A stretch of 64,000 nucleotides of DNA, taken from the NCBI GenBank assembly GCA_013399015.1, contig VWZX01007380.1:1913-65912 (forward strand). The letters are read 5' to 3'. The notes beneath the pieces were generated by a model, which saw only the letters and a list, made by a program, of their open reading frames with translations, did no database searches and was not told where the DNA came from. Made by a program: the position numbers and the translations under genes. Origin of the DNA: Galbula dea. Taxonomy: Eukaryota; Chordata; Aves; Piciformes; Galbulidae. This document shows, piece after piece, positions 45,601-60,600 of this stretch. Positions within the stretch are counted from its first letter, which is position 1, and each line of letters starts with the position of its first letter.

Positions 45601-48600
45601 GTACTGGTTGCACAGGATTGTCTGAGTAATGTAACCAACCTGCTAGAAACCAGGGTCAGCTTCTTGTTGGCTTGAAAGGCTCAAACTGCCTTGTTCCTTT
45701 CTGCTGGGTTTCAGAAGGGGCTGCTGTATCTGTGTTCCTTTTGGGCTTATACTTTTAAGGTGCATCTGCATGGATGGATATGAAGGTGATGGATTTTCCT
45801 GCCAGCCCATTGACCTGTGCAGTCAGCCAGAACGAGGAGGCTGTTCACAGAATGTAAGTGGGGTCAGACTATTGAAGCATGGACAAGCAGCTCCTATCAA
45901 TCAGAGCAGGGATCCAGCACACCTGGGACTGTTACAGATTTTTTTCTTTGGTGCTAACTTTCCTTATCTGTAAGGTGAGATAGAACAACAGGTACCTTGA
46001 CACAGTTGTCAGCAGAATTTCAATCATTTGGGTTGGTGCCAATATGAAACAACCCAAGGACACTTTGGCTGGTTTGCAGCAGGTACTTTGGCAGATACAG
46101 GCATTAGCTGTACAGGTAATTTTCAGTTTGTATTGATTTTCCCCTCAAGCTCTTCTAATGTCTGTTAGCTACTTTGTTGCTGTGCTCAGGCTGTAGCTTA
46201 ACTGTGAGCTCCAACTTGTGTATCTAGTAACCATCAACACTGCATTGTTATCCTTTGTAAGAAACTGGTGCTTTATGATGGAAATGGCTGCCAGATGGTC
46301 AGACCTCACTGTAATTTAGACCTCTCAGTGAGAGGAACACTTCAGGCCAGGTAGAAGGAAATAGGATGGCACTGGGTTCAAAGAAGATCTTTCCTAAGGG
46401 AGATCTGCCCTCTGTCACTGATTCCATCCCACATGTCCAGGCAGGAGATTGTGCACCTCATCTTCAGGGAACAGATCTTCTATAATGGAAGAGCTTTAGA
46501 GGATGGTAGGGAATGCCCTAGAAGTTCTGAGACACTCTAGACACAAGTGTCTACCTCTCTGAAAACACAAAACATTTCTGGAATCACTTTATTATAAAGC
46601 TGTCTATGACTTTTCTGGAGAAGATACTTCAACCCCTCAGCCCCAATGCTGAAATTAGACTCATTCAGAAATTCTCTGCAGTCTGATGAAGGAGATTTGT
46701 TGCTATATTTGCACCACACTCCCTCCCTTCTTCTGCTGAATATTATTGCTTTTCTCTCCCTTTTCCTGCAGGCCCTGTGCACCAGTACAGGCCCTGGCAC
46801 AGCCACCTGCCAGTGCAACATGGGCTGGACAGGAGATGGGAAGGTTTGTGTGGCTATAGACAACTGCGTGCTGGAGAGCAGAGGGAACTGTCACATCAAT
46901 GCTGACTGCATTTATATTGGCCCTGGCCAGGTATGATCAATGCTATAAGCAGTCAGATAGTGGACTTAACATTTCCTATGCTGCTCAGAGATGGACTTGG
47001 GTTGCCAGAGGTAGAAATTGGGCTGGTCAGCAGCAAAGCCTGCTTGTCTGCTGCCAGAAACACCAGCTGCAGCTAATACCACACAGTGTGCTTGCATGTG
47101 GTGAGATGCACTGGTGTGTTTGAGGATGCTGCTCTGCTTGGAAACTTTTATGCAGCAAAGGGAAGAGACTACACTCCATAATACAGCTTGGTGTAAAACA
47201 TGGGTTGCTGTGTTGGCCTTGTTCTCAGATCACAACATTGACGCTGGGTGATGCTGAAATATACAGCAAAGCATGGGAGTTAGTGAGTTCAGATAGCCAG
47301 TGGGGGGAGCTAGGCTAGGAGTCAGGCATGAGACAGGAGGAAGGTGTGCAGGAGAAGTGGCTTCTCAGACTGCTGCTTCTCAGGGTGCTTCTCCCCACCA
47401 CTGAGCAAGGGGAGCACTGGACAATGTGCTGAAAAAAGATGCCAAATCTTGAGCAGATTTTAGTGAGGTGAGATGTGCAAGTGCTCTCCTAGCTATCTTG
47501 AAAGCAGGAAACTTTGACATTAAGCCCTCTTCTCTTTCTGCCATTCACAGTCTGTGTCATTCCCTAAAAAGGTGGAAATAAAGATGGAACCCACCATCTT
47601 CAAGTGACCCAGCAGCCAAGTAATGCAAGGGACCAAAGTGCTTGAGTAACCAGGCAGCATGTGTGCTACCATAGAGGATGATGCTCTACTAAGGAAATAT
47701 CTCCACATTCCTAGCTCTTGAGGGACCAGGAAAAACACTTGGGGAAATAAATGAAGAATAGGTTTTGCTACTTTAGGCCTTTTTGGGGTAGCTCTGATAG
47801 GTCTATAAAGCTGAAATGTCTCTTCCTTGCAGAGCAAGTGTGTCTGCAAGAGGGGTTATGCTGGTGATGGCCACAACTGTGATGCAATCAACCCATGCCT
47901 TATGGACAACGGTGGCTGCCATGACTTGGTGAGTAGCTAAAGAGCTGTCCCAAGGCTGGCATGGCAGTGGAGGTTCCTCTGCTCCCTGACAGAAGCTTTT
48001 CAGCCATGGCATCAAAAGAATTGCAAGATTTTATGTTATGTCAACTTACTGGCATGCCACTGAGGTGTTATAAAGGTGGATCCTCTGCTACCACCTAGGC
48101 TTAACAGCTGCATTAGACATGAATTCAATGCCACCATAAAGGCAACAGGAGGAGGGTGCTTGTATGTGCTACTCTAGCCTAGGCCATGGAAAACCAGAAT
48201 TCAGTTCCTAGGTAGCTGTAAAACTGCATAACCTGTGTTTGCTCTCTGATTTCTACTCCTTGTATTTGCAGGCTATGTGTGTACCCCTTGGGGGAGGAGA
48301 CAGATCCTGTGCTTGCCTTGAAGGCTACATGGGGGATGGCATGACATGCTATGGAGACATTCTAAAAGTGAGTGAACAGAAAATGTCTGAGGTTGTCTTG
48401 AGATTGGAAAGAAATGGTTCCGCTCTTACTTTCCTTCTCCCAGCACCAGCCTAGCAGCACAAGTTGTGTCCCAAGGCCACAGGGACAGAACTGATGCCAA
48501 GACCAATTATGCCAAAGGAACCATTGGCAATAATTTCTAAGCTGCTTCACCTCTGACTGTCCTGTGCAATCAGTCATCCTTTCTCTGTTGTTCAGAAAGT

Positions 48601-51600
48601 TTTTCAGGTCAGAGCTGCTGGGCCCATTTTCTGTCATTAGAAAGAGCAAAGGCCATTGTGGATTCAATCCCTGTCCCTGGTAAACACAAATGATTGCAGA
48701 TGAGTTGAAAAGAGTTTGCTTATTTGGGAATATTTTCTGTTTAATGGCTCGAGTTTGGTTTTAGGATTGCCCATCCTTCCCAGTGATACATGGTGCTTGT
48801 AAGGGTTGTCAGGTGAGAGGAATGTCTAAGTAATTATTGCTAGGTTTGATACTGCAAAGGGCTCCTTTCCTCCACCCTCAGTCTCCCAGCCCCACAACTC
48901 CAGTGCTTTCAGGGGTAACCCTTCCCTTGTTTCTATTTGGAAGGAGCTGGCCAGGAATTCCCACTTCGCAGGCTTCTACGACTGGGTTAAGGTAAGGACT
49001 GCCATGGGATGCCTGCAAGGGTAAGTTCTGTAGAAGTGAAGTCTCTGTGAATGCTGCTGTTAGACAATGAGCATCTCCATTTGTCTTTTGCATTCAAGAA
49101 AACCAGCACAACAGGGAAGGAGAAATCATTACAGAGCAGGCAGGTAGAAAACTCTGGAGTTGCTGATAAGAGTGAGAGTCATGAGTGTGTTTTAGGGGCC
49201 TTGTTTCTAGCACAGGAGGAAGCTGGGGCTGTTACACTTAATTTCATGCTTGTATCATAAAATAGGACAGAAGGGAGAGAAAAACCTGCTTCCATGTCTC
49301 CAGTGTGGCAATGGCAGAGACACTCTGAAGACAGCAGCAAGTCTGTGGAAGCATACTACAATGTACAGCATCTAACTGAGCTTTAGCTTACCTGTCCCTC
49401 TGCATACATTGCATTTGCCAGGAATAACCTTAGTCCCCACCCAAAGCTGATGTTGAGAGTTCAGAAAGGATTTATGGATATGATTGAATGGTGTGAAGAT
49501 TAACTAAAGTACAAAAGTAGGGCTTAAACCAGGAGGTCTTTCTACACATCCCTTTCACATGACTGCAAGAGAGGCATGGCTGTTGGTTATGTTGTGCAGC
49601 GTAGGTGTGGCAGTGCCATGTCTTATTTGTTCATTTTTGTGCTTTGGACAACAGAAATCTCTCTTCAGCATCCCAGCAGGAACCAATGTCACTGCCCTGG
49701 TGCCATCAGAGGCAGCTATCAAAAACTTGAGCAAGACTGAGAAAGATTTCTGGTTGACTCCCTACATGCTGCCATTTTTAGTCAGGTGCGAGAAGACTCC
49801 TACTTTTGCTTTACTATGCCAAACAAGAGTGACAAAGCTGTGAACTGGATTTCTGCTTGGACAAGACCAGTAAAGGGTTATCTTGAGATAAACATAGAAA
49901 CAAGATTAAATCTCTAGCAGGCAAAGAATTTAGTAAGCATTTAAAACATAACAGACCACAGGCAATGGGAAGTGGGTTTATTTTTCATGTCTTTGCAGAG
50001 AGATTTGCACTGTTAAGTAGATGCAGGACAAGTAGTAATTCCCTCCATCATTCTCTCCACATGCTTAACTACTTCATGTGAGAGATATGAATGTTTGATG
50101 CTATGGTTATGGTCTTATCTGCTAGTTACTACAAAGAGTGCCCTAATCTTTTCTTTCCCTGCCTTTGTTCCCTTTAGGGGCCACTTTCTTGAAGGTGTCT
50201 TCACTGGTGAAAAGCTGAAGAAGTTTGACAGGCCAGAATTACCCACCCTCAACCCCCAGACCAGATGGCAGATAAACACCAGCAGTGGAGTAAGGGTTTC
50301 TTACATAACTCACATGTACCAGTGTTAGGTTAAACTGCTCAAGAGCTGCTGTATCCAGTGGGGAGCCTGGGGGGGACACTGCTACCTTCAAACTCAGACA
50401 TCTTTCAAAAATTGTACCCAGATCAATCACATACAACCTTGAAGCAACAATATATTTGTTTTGAACTTGCTTGACAATTTCTAATCCTTTTGCTTCTCCC
50501 TCTGGTACTTTTGCAGGTATTAACCATCCAGAATGCCAGTATAGTTGTCAGTGACATCCCTGCCAGCAATGGCATTATTCATATCCTCAGTGAGGTATGG
50601 TGGCACTTGGGATACTGGGAAATGCTGCAGTTGTAGGAGGGGTTGCTGCAGGGGCCAAGGAGGAATACACCTCTGGATGTTTAGGAAGGGCTAAAATGAC
50701 AAGAGTTATTTAGTTATCACAAAGTCCTGGCAGATGTTTCCTGTGCAGCAGTGTTTAATGTTTCAAATAGTTGTCTCCATGACGAGCAGGAGGGGAGTTC
50801 CTCTTCTTTTGGCTGACAGAAGAGTTAAGGCTATTGCAGAATTGTGTAAAATGAGGACTTTCTCATTGCCTTTCTTGCACACAGGGCAAGAGTCTAGTGT
50901 GATTTTCCCCAGAGGCCCTTGCCCAATCTTGCTTCTGAACTGGCTTTCTCCACAGGTTTTGTTTCCACCTTCAGGAGCTATCCCACCAACTCCTCCAGGT
51001 CTGCAGGAACAGCTTGAGGCAGTTGCCTCATTCAGCACATTCAAGGAATTACTACAGGTGAGTTGTTGAGGTGAGCACTGTTGTGGTTGTCAAAACTGTC
51101 TTTTCAGCAAATGCCCACCTTACCTTGTAGAGGTGGACCAAAATTTGGACTGCCTGGTGAGAAAAGGGAGACCATCTCTTTCCTAGCATTCATGAGGGAT
51201 CCTCTAGGAAAACTCTTTTGGGTAGCCAGAGCTGTATACTTACAGTTAACTCTCTATATGCTTGCCATATTATTAGAGTGGAAGAAGATGTGTCCACCAC
51301 AGGTGCTCTAATGCTTGTACTGGGCAGAGAAACCTAGAGGAGAAGGAAGATTTGTTGATAATTGAGGAGCTGCACTTATGCCAGCCTAGGAGGAGGAGCA
51401 AGCAATTAGACATTTCTTGAGCAGAAGTTGTCTATCCTGTTTTCAATAATTTCCTTTAGCATTCTTGGCTTGAAATTGATTTCACATGTGGTTTGTTTTT
51501 CAGTGAGCACAAGAGTGATTGCTAATGTTACTGTTTGAATGCCTTTTAGCAATACCAGCTCATTGGAACAATTGAGTCCTCTGAAAAGTACACAGTTTTT

Positions 51601-54600
51601 GTTCCTGGAAATAATTCCATTGAGGAGTACTGCCATGCTGCCAATGTGACACAGTTGGTAAGCTCACTGCTTGCTTACAGTTTGAATATGTGTTGCAGTA
51701 AGGGCAGGGACATGTGCACTGCCAGATCATAAAGCTGAGTTCAGTGGCTTTGAGCATGGAGAGGAGAAGCATATCTGGTGCTAAAATCTGGGAGTAATGT
51801 GGCAGAGAGAAAAGAGGAGGTTTCCTGGGGTATTGCAATGGGATCTGAAAAGAATATTTAGACTTCAAATGAAAATTTATTAATAGATTTGTATGTGGAG
51901 AGATGGCACAACATGTTCACCTTCCTGGCTGGCTGTGGCATATATTGGGCAGTTTTCAACCTTTTGAAAGGTTCCAGAAAACATTTCTGGCTTCATCCAG
52001 TTAACAGAGTCATGAGGTGTTACCAATCATCTGTGACAGAGAGCTGCTAGGCTCTGTGAGCATTAATTAGACATTACAGATGCTTAGGAACTCTTCTTGT
52101 GCCATACCTCTAACTGAGTTGTGGTCTTGGAAGTCCAAAGAGTCCTAACATTTGGGGTTTTCTGTGGATTTAGGACAATGAGACAGTGCAGTACCACATT
52201 GTACTGGGAGAGAAGCTCTTGCCCACGGACTTGAGAAGTGGAGTTCATAAGAACAGCATGTTAGGGCTCTCCTACTGGCTAATGTTTTATCAAAACAGCA
52301 CTGAGGTAAGGAAGACTGTTCTGCCTTTTGAGGGTCTGACTTGACCTATCACTTCTAAGGCTGGGGGCTGGATACACCCATTTCTGTTCTGCACACCCCT
52401 ACAAGCTTGCCTGCTGTGACTGTGACAACTGTTAAGCAATCTCATGCAACAGGAGCTGAAGGTTATTGCCTCAGTTCTTTTCTTCTCCTTTGCAGAAGTT
52501 TGTCAATAATATTCCTTTGGATGGGCAATTTCTTGAGACAAGGAATGGCATGCTGATAGGGGTTTCACAGGTCCTCCAGATACAGAAGAATCGTTGCACT
52601 GCCAATACCACCACCATCAAAAAGGTTAGAAGGATTGCCAAGGAGCTGACCACCCTTTCACAGGCTTTCTCCAGCTGCTGAACCAAGCTGATGAATAGCA
52701 GACAACCTGCCTTGTCTCTTCCACATGGATGAGACAGTAGCCTGTGGTCTGATCCCAGATGAGCCTCATGTGAACTGGGGCATCATGGAGATTTGGCATC
52801 TGCTAGCCTTAGACTCTGTATGTTTAATGCAGCAGATCTGCAGCTCTTGTGCAGGTCACGTTCAGTTGGCTTGCTGGGGCTCTCTCACAGTGCCAGTCAT
52901 GGGGCTGGCTGGTGCAGGGACTCTCAGACACTCATTTGTAGGAGAAGAATTCAGCCCAATTCTTGCATGGTGTGACCACAAGCTCCCCTAGGAAATGCTG
53001 TGGTCTGGCTGAGATTCGTGGCTGAAGTCCAACCTGCATGTACCTTGTGGCTCTTGGCCATCTGAAGATTGCAGGGACAGACTGAGGTATGCTTGCCTTT
53101 TTACAGATTAGGGAAAGAAAATATTTGCAGCCTTGTGTGAAGGAACTCCAGGCCTACAGAAAGCTCTGCCTCAGCTCAGAGACTGAGGACAGGTGTATCA
53201 TGTGATATGTTCTGGTTTGTTTTGTGCTGCAGTGCCTGGACTGCAGAATTAAGACCTTATGTGAAGCTTTTGATAGCAGCCAGGACCTGAGGGCCATGCA
53301 TCATATTTTTTCTTCTTTTGGTGTTTAGAGCCACAGAGATAAATACATCTTTGTCTTTGTCCCAGCCAGCAGCCTGGCATTATTAGTTACAATTATTTGT
53401 AATTCAAGATTAGTGTCTTGGTGTGATGTGGGTAGAGGGCACAAATGTGACTTGTTCTCTTCTCTGTGCCCTAGTCAAGATGTGGCAGGTGTGAGAAGGG
53501 GATCAAGTGTCCTTCTGGATCAGTTCTTGTGGTGAGTCTTTGATTCATGTGACATTTCTTAGACTGTTTGCAGACAGTGTTTTGATGTCCTTTAAGTTCT
53601 GTATAGATCTCATCTCAATACCTGAAACAATGTGCCCTGAAGTCCTCTGTGGCTCATTCATTAGCAAGGTTTGTAAGAGAAGACAGACACCAAGGGAGGC
53701 TTATGCCTGCAGCTTGTCACAAACATTTCCAGAGAGGAAAATAACTAAACTTTTCATCTCCATGCTGGCTATGAATTGCCTAGCACCCACATCTGCCTTC
53801 TTAAGCTTCATTACTTTACTCTGTGCCAAAAAATTTCCAATTCCTTTTTCTCTGTGTTCATAGACATCTACACAATGGATTTGGCAGGTAACAGAGTCTG
53901 TGCAGTGGCCTCACACCTAGCAATGCCTCATTGGTCTCAGCTCTGGACAGTCCAAACTTTTAGGGTTGTTCTTGTAGGATAAACAGCATTATTCCTCTGT
54001 TTGGCAAGAACATTGCCATATGCACCAAAATGTACATTTTTTTTTTGGTCTAAATATTGTAATGTTTTCTGCCTGCCTATGTTAACTGTAACTGCAGGAA
54101 TTGCCAGGAAGCAAGAATCTCCCTCGCTGTGAATTACGCTCTGGGGATGCAGGAACACTTGGCTGCCATTTCACCTGTGCAAAAGTTTCTCTGGTAAGAA
54201 AAAAGCATTTGGCTCAGATTTGTTTTGACAAAAGCAAGATGAGTCTTAGAAATGCAGCCTGTGCTAAAGTCCTGGCTGCATTTATGCCATTGCATAGCTG
54301 AGACTGGACTTGTATGGGAGTCACTTTCCATCCTGGATATAGAGCACACTGGAGAAAAAAAACAAATCTCTGGAAATGCCTGGACAGAGATGGATTGTGG
54401 TCTGCTGCTTTGGTATTGTTGCTTTGGGTTTTGTCCTACAGAAGAAAAAAAAAGGAATTGAATGTTTGTAGTCTGTTTTCCTAAGGAAATGAGGCATGAG
54501 TGATGGTATTTTGCTTGTCCATGTGCCTTCCTGAATAAGTGATGTCTCACTGGAGCCGAACCAAAGGGAGGTGCAGAAGTCTTGCAGTTATTGTGACCCC

Positions 54601-57600
54601 TTTCTGTGAAAATGAGGGACTGGGAGAATACACTTGAAGAGGAAATGGTAAAAGAAAGACTTGTATGACATTGACCTTTTATAGGTATTAAAGCATCTCC
54701 CTGGAAAGTTTAGTGAGAATGGGAGATTGAGGAGAAGGGAGAGTAGGAGTTGAACACGCAGAGCTTCGGTCAGTGTTTGTACCTCACCAGGGACTTCTGA
54801 ACTTTGTTTACATGAAGCTCTGAGCAACAAAGCATCCCATTTTAGGGAGTTCATTCCATCCTATCTGCACACATCTGGCTTTTTCATGCATTGGCAGAAA
54901 CTGTGGCTATCACACTGCTGAAGAAATAGAGTAGCTCCTACAATAAAGCTCTGCCTTGTCCGTGCTGCACAAGACACCTCACCACAACTTGTTGTTCTTG
55001 GCGTTCCAGAGGTCAGTCTGCTGCCCAGGCTACTATGGACACATGTGTGAGATGTGCCCAGGGAAGCCAGGCCAGTGGTGCTCTGGGAATGGGGAATGCC
55101 AGGATGGCATCCAGGGCAGCGGAGAGTGCCGATGCCTGGAGGGTTTCCACGGCACCGCCTGTGAGATGTGTGAAGTGGGCCGATACGGAGCCGACTGCAA
55201 ATCAGGTGACAACTGCAGCTTGTCTCTACCATCCTGCTTGCCAGGGGGAAAAAGTGGTGACATCTCAGCTCTCAGGAGGGGTGGTGGGAGGGAAGAAAGG
55301 TCCCAAGACCTCTGAGACAGGCAAACAGCTGGCAGGCCACTGGGAGAGGGGTAGTGAGAGTATGTGCTTGTGGTCAGCTTAGAGGAGTGGCCTCACTTTT
55401 CATCCTCAAACAAAGGCATGACTGTCTGTTGTACCCACTCACCCTGCTGCCACCCAAAGTATAGAAAGTAGAGGCAGATGGTCTGTTCCTGGGCTTTTTG
55501 ATCTGATAGTAAAAGAACAAGAGCTGGTACTCCTGTGACATTTTCCTGGTGGCAGTTTGAAGCATTGGATTAGGAAGAGAGCAGCCAGTGAAATAGCAGC
55601 AAGACTCTGCTTTCTGCTTTGTGTTGGTTTGTCAGTGATGAGTGTTAATATTTCCTGTTCAGAATGTGCCTGTGACAATGGTATCTGTAATGATGGACTG
55701 CAAGGGGACGGGAGCTGCCAGTGTTTCCCAGGGTGGAAGGGCCCTACCTGCCAAGAAAGTGAGTGAGTGTGAAGGGGCCTATGGTGTAATATAGCCTTTT
55801 TGGCAGAGAAATCTGCATGATTCTCTTTAACTGACAGAGCAATTCTGTGTTAGCTGGGCAAGGTGACCACAGTCACGTGTACTTTGCACCCCCCCAAAAG
55901 CTTATTTGACTGCTAGTTCATTCCTGCACACAAGCTGCATTTGTGGTGTGACTTCCCCAACAGCACATGAGCCTTTGTGTTATTTGAGTGAAGTTCATAT
56001 AGAGAAAACCATATCTACTCTTATATCTGTTGAGATTTGAGGCACCTCAAGAACAGCCCCTTGCCCTGGGAAGGAGAGATGGAAGCTTCCAGCCAGGTTG
56101 GGTTGAGTTGCCTAAGAAGGTGACAGGGCTTGTTTCGAAGCCTCCAAAGGGCCTCAGTGGGTCTGCTGGGTTGCTTTTTCTGCTCACAAATCCATTGATT
56201 TAGATGAGCTCAGGCCATGGTCTGCAGGTCTCAATAATCTGCCATTGTATGTAAAATACCTAGAAGGTGGTTGTTCCTGGGATTTTGGGATTATGATTAC
56301 CATCGGGGTAGGGAGGAGCCTGAGCTCCTAAATACTTCAGGATTTTAAAGGTTTGCACACAAAGATTGATTTTGTAGTGAAGTCAAATGTTTTGGAGGCC
56401 TTTAGAAGTGGAAAGTGAGTGGAGCTCTCCTATCTAGTGTAAATGCAAAGCATGAAAAAAGGTTTTTGCTTCAAAAGGGGCAAAGTTAAATTGGATTAAT
56501 GAGGTTTCAGTCCTGGCTTCATTCCCAGGGTGGAGTGGGAAGGAGTGTGGAGTGCAGCGTGGAGGCCATGCAGATAGGATCAAATTGAACCATTAGGCAG
56601 AGAACATCAAACACTCCATTGCAAAGTGCCAAAGCATCAATCCCACGAGGCTTTCCTGCTGCCATGTAGGACAGGAGAGTTAACATCTCTGCTGGGGTGT
56701 CCCATCATCAGTCAGGGCACCACAAGTGTGGTTCTGAGGGAGGCTTTTTGCATGGTCCTTTATTCTAGGTGACAGAAATGGTGTTAGCAAGTGCTACACT
56801 GAAAATGCCAAGTCACATCTGTGTTTCCTCTTTCAGGAATCAAGGTTGACTTATGCAACAACACTTGCCATCAAATGGCCAAGTAAGTACAGACAAGGGG
56901 CTGGGTCATGCTGAGAAAGCCATGTGTAAACAACACCTGTTCTGCATGGAAGTGATTCTTTGGTAGAAGGTGCCTACCCACTAAAGATGCATGAATGTCA
57001 GCTCTATTCTGGGAACTCTTTGGTGCTAAGCTGCATCCAGTTTCCCCAAGAATTTTGTCTGTCTGAGCATAAATTCTTTCCAGGTTCCTTCTTCATGTGT
57101 GGATGGGAGAAATCAAACTCCAAAGTACTCCAAGTCTGCTCTTATTCATGGAGCAAATCAATCAGCCATTTATAAGCCCTATCTGCCTTGCCTGCCCCCA
57201 CCAAGGAATTAAACAGGCTGATGGGCTATGATGACCCCCACTTGCTTCCTTCTCCATCCATTTTCTGGTCTCCTGTTTACTGGGACCCAGCCACATCCCT
57301 TGTACCATGCAGAAGCACATGGCATAGTGGAGGTTCGCTGGGTGAGGTGTGAGCCTGTGCCTGGATGCCAGCTCCCTGGCCAGCATGACACAAGTATTTG
57401 ATGCTGTAAAGAAATATATCAGCTTCAGACATGTTCCTCCTGGGGTCATTGTGGTCTCTGACTTGCACATGCCAGACATGTATAGTGTTTCCCACTGGCT
57501 AAGCAAATCAGGGGGTGTTGTCAGTGATTGTTTATCCCTTTCCTGTTTCAGTTGCCTCAATAGTTCCACAGATTCCTCACCTATGTGTGTGTGCTCTGCT

Positions 57601-60600
57601 GGATACACAGGGAATGGGACTCATTGCACAGGTATGTCCAGCAAGAGTTAGCAAGATTCAAGGCTTGCAAACACCTGTTGAAGCTACACAAAGACCAGGG
57701 GTTTGTTTGTCAAATAAATGGCATGGTGCTGCCAGGGGAAAGATGATTAAAATCCTTTTCCTCTCAGCTGTCCACCATGAACTCTGCCATGCTTTGGTAG
57801 AGACGTTTTCCAGCCTGGAGCTTTACACAGGATGCTCTTGATGTTGCTAGAAGCCTGCAAGAGAGGGATAAAAAGGCAGGCAAGTGTAGCAGGGCAGTTC
57901 TTACTGCTTGTGGAGAGAGGTCCACGTGAATGAGTTATATTAGTTCTGATACCACAGCAATGGTGGCAAAGATAACAATTTTGGCCTTAAACCCCTGGAT
58001 GCTTCAATTCCCTAGAATTTTGCCCTCCTCCTATTTGCTGGCTATACCAATATTGGGCAGAAGCAGTGCAGCAGTTGTGCTAAAATGAGGTAGGATTCCA
58101 GGCTACTGCTCTAGAGGTACATAATAGACCTGGTCTACATCAAAAGTTCATCTTTCCTAGATGCTCTGAGCTGATTCTGCTTCTCTTGTTTGTGGTCACA
58201 GAAATAGATCCATGCACTATTGATCATGGTGGCTGCTCCATACATGCTGTGTGCACTAAGGTGTCTCCAGGAGAGAGAACCTGTGTTTGTAAGGAAGGCT
58301 ATGCTGGAGATGGGACGCTCTGCATGGGTGAGTGCTCAGTGCATGTTTTGGTGCTAGTGGTCAGGCATCATCCATGCAAAGGGGAATTTCAGGCTAAAAG
58401 CATTAAAATTTCAGGTTAAAGTGTTGAATAACTCAATTCTTTCACTTTGTTCATGCAGTGATGTTTTCAAAGCAAGTAATTGCTGCCTGATCTTGATTCA
58501 ACTGTCCTTCTGCTTTTTGTTCAGTTGTATGCACACACACATGCACATGTGGACACACATAGAATACTGTAGGTATGTGCTCAACATTCTCCCAGGTCAT
58601 GATTAGTGAAGTGGTCATCACTGTCCCAGTACAGTGCCACCTGAACTGGGCAGAGAGCCCATGCTGCCCTTGGCACCTCTCTCACTGGATGGCCTCACCC
58701 CAGTGTTTTGGTCTCGATCCAAAAGAGCCATGAGAGGTTTCTTGCCTTGATGATGTATGTCATGGAGAGGTCCAGAGCAGGAAGGCAGTCTCCCCCAGTG
58801 GTGCTCTGAGATGAAGATGGAGCTATGGGAGTGTCCAGTCTTCTCATATCCTTTAGAGCACATCCAGTAGGCATGGGATTTTCTGTGGGCAGATTTATCA
58901 CAACTGAGAGACCCATGTGTGGCAGGAGTCAAACTTGCAATTGTACCCTATTCCCTTGCTCTCACAAGTCACTTTTCCACCAAGATGTTTCTCAAGCTGA
59001 GAAGGTCCTCCCTTTTGCTTTCCCAGTACCTCTTTTGGTCACCAATTCCCAGCTGCCTTGAGCAACCCTCAGCAATAATGTGGCCTTATTGTTTTGCTAC
59101 AGAAATTGATCTCTGCCTGGAAAGCAATGGGGGCTGCCACACCCACGCTGAGTGCATTAAAACAGGCCCGAGGAAGGTGAGTCTGTAAGAGGGATGGCAG
59201 GGCAACACCATTATGGAGGTTGTCACAGGTGTTCAATTCTCTTGGAGATAATCCTTTCCACTGCAGTGTGCTGCCTTCTGCTTATTACCTTCCATCCAGA
59301 AAGCTGCCTGGGAGGGGGATGAGAAGGTTGCTGTTTCCTTGAAAGCAGATGCCTTCTTGTTGTTCAGAGGCTGGAGGCAGTCTTGGGTTATATTTGTTGT
59401 TGACACAAGTCTGCTGTAGTGGTGGGTGCAATACCTCATGCTCTCCATCCAGCTCAGCTCATGTGTGTTTTCTTTATTGGGTCTAAGTTTCAGACTGCAA
59501 ATCTGTTTCTGCCTCCAGGTTGCCTGCAATTGTCTTCCTGGTTACAGTGGGGATGGTGTGAGCCAGTGTAACCCCATCAATCTGTGTGAACAGGTATGTC
59601 TGCATTTTACCCTTATCAGAAGGGAAGGCCACAACCTTGAAGCATTCCCTTCTCCCACCAGTTAACAGCAAGAACAGGGTTAGCCTGCTTGTTTAGAGCT
59701 GTCTGTCTTGCCTTTTCACAAACTGGTGTGTTTGGTTTCCTTGCCTCTCACAGTGACCTGCAAGTGTGTTGGTCACCTGACACTGCACCCTGGGGGAGAA
59801 GCAGTGTGGAAGCAGTGACATAGGGCTGGAGGCACATGGGCTTGCTTCTCTGCATCCATTTTGTGCTGGATGTGGCCAGCAGCTTGAGAGTAATTTGGGC
59901 TCACAGCATTGCTGCTATGTCTAAATGTCTCTCTGAATCAGGGTTTTGTCATCATGGGAGGATTTGGTGCTGAAGAGCCCTTGAGGATTTGGGTGAGGTT
60001 TATTGTAAGGCACCGGATAAATGGGAGGAATGGTTTTCTTTCCTCGGAGTTGGATGTAGATAGCAGCTCCCACATGCCACCTGAATTGGGGGTGGTGCCC
60101 CTCCATGCAAGCCTTCTCCTTTTCTCACTAGAACAATGGAGGCTGTAGCCCATTTGGGCTCTGCAAGTACACAGGCCCTGGCACTCGAAACTGCTCCTGC
60201 TCTTGGCACAGCGTTGGAGATGGCTTCACCTGCCGTGGCAAAGTGCATCAGGTGAGAAGCATGTGCAGTATCTTTAGTGTTCAGGCTCCTTACCCCACAG
60301 CAAACCACTTCCTCCCCTGCAAGTGTAAGCTGCATGGGAGCAGATCTGTAGTGTCATATTGATGTGTATGTGGGGTAGGAGTGGAGACAGCTGCTTTGAG
60401 GCAAGCTTTCCATAAACTGTAGGTGTATTTGGTGTGCTAGCTGTGGGAGAGAATCACAGTAAAGCAACTTTAGAGTCATGGTGTGAACACTGCTGCTCTG
60501 TTGTATGGCAACATTGGCCATACCACCAGGGTGCCATTTTCTTGATGTTATAAGTAAATGAGAGTATTTGGGTTTTTTCCCTCCAAGGGAACCCCTTAGT

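Noticed and set aside
24018..60251. Regularly spaced Cys-rich repeats that might suggest a repeat array such as CRISPR
   Set aside because: They are exons of EGF-like domains separated by unrelated introns; nucleotide repeats are not identical and the genome is vertebrate.
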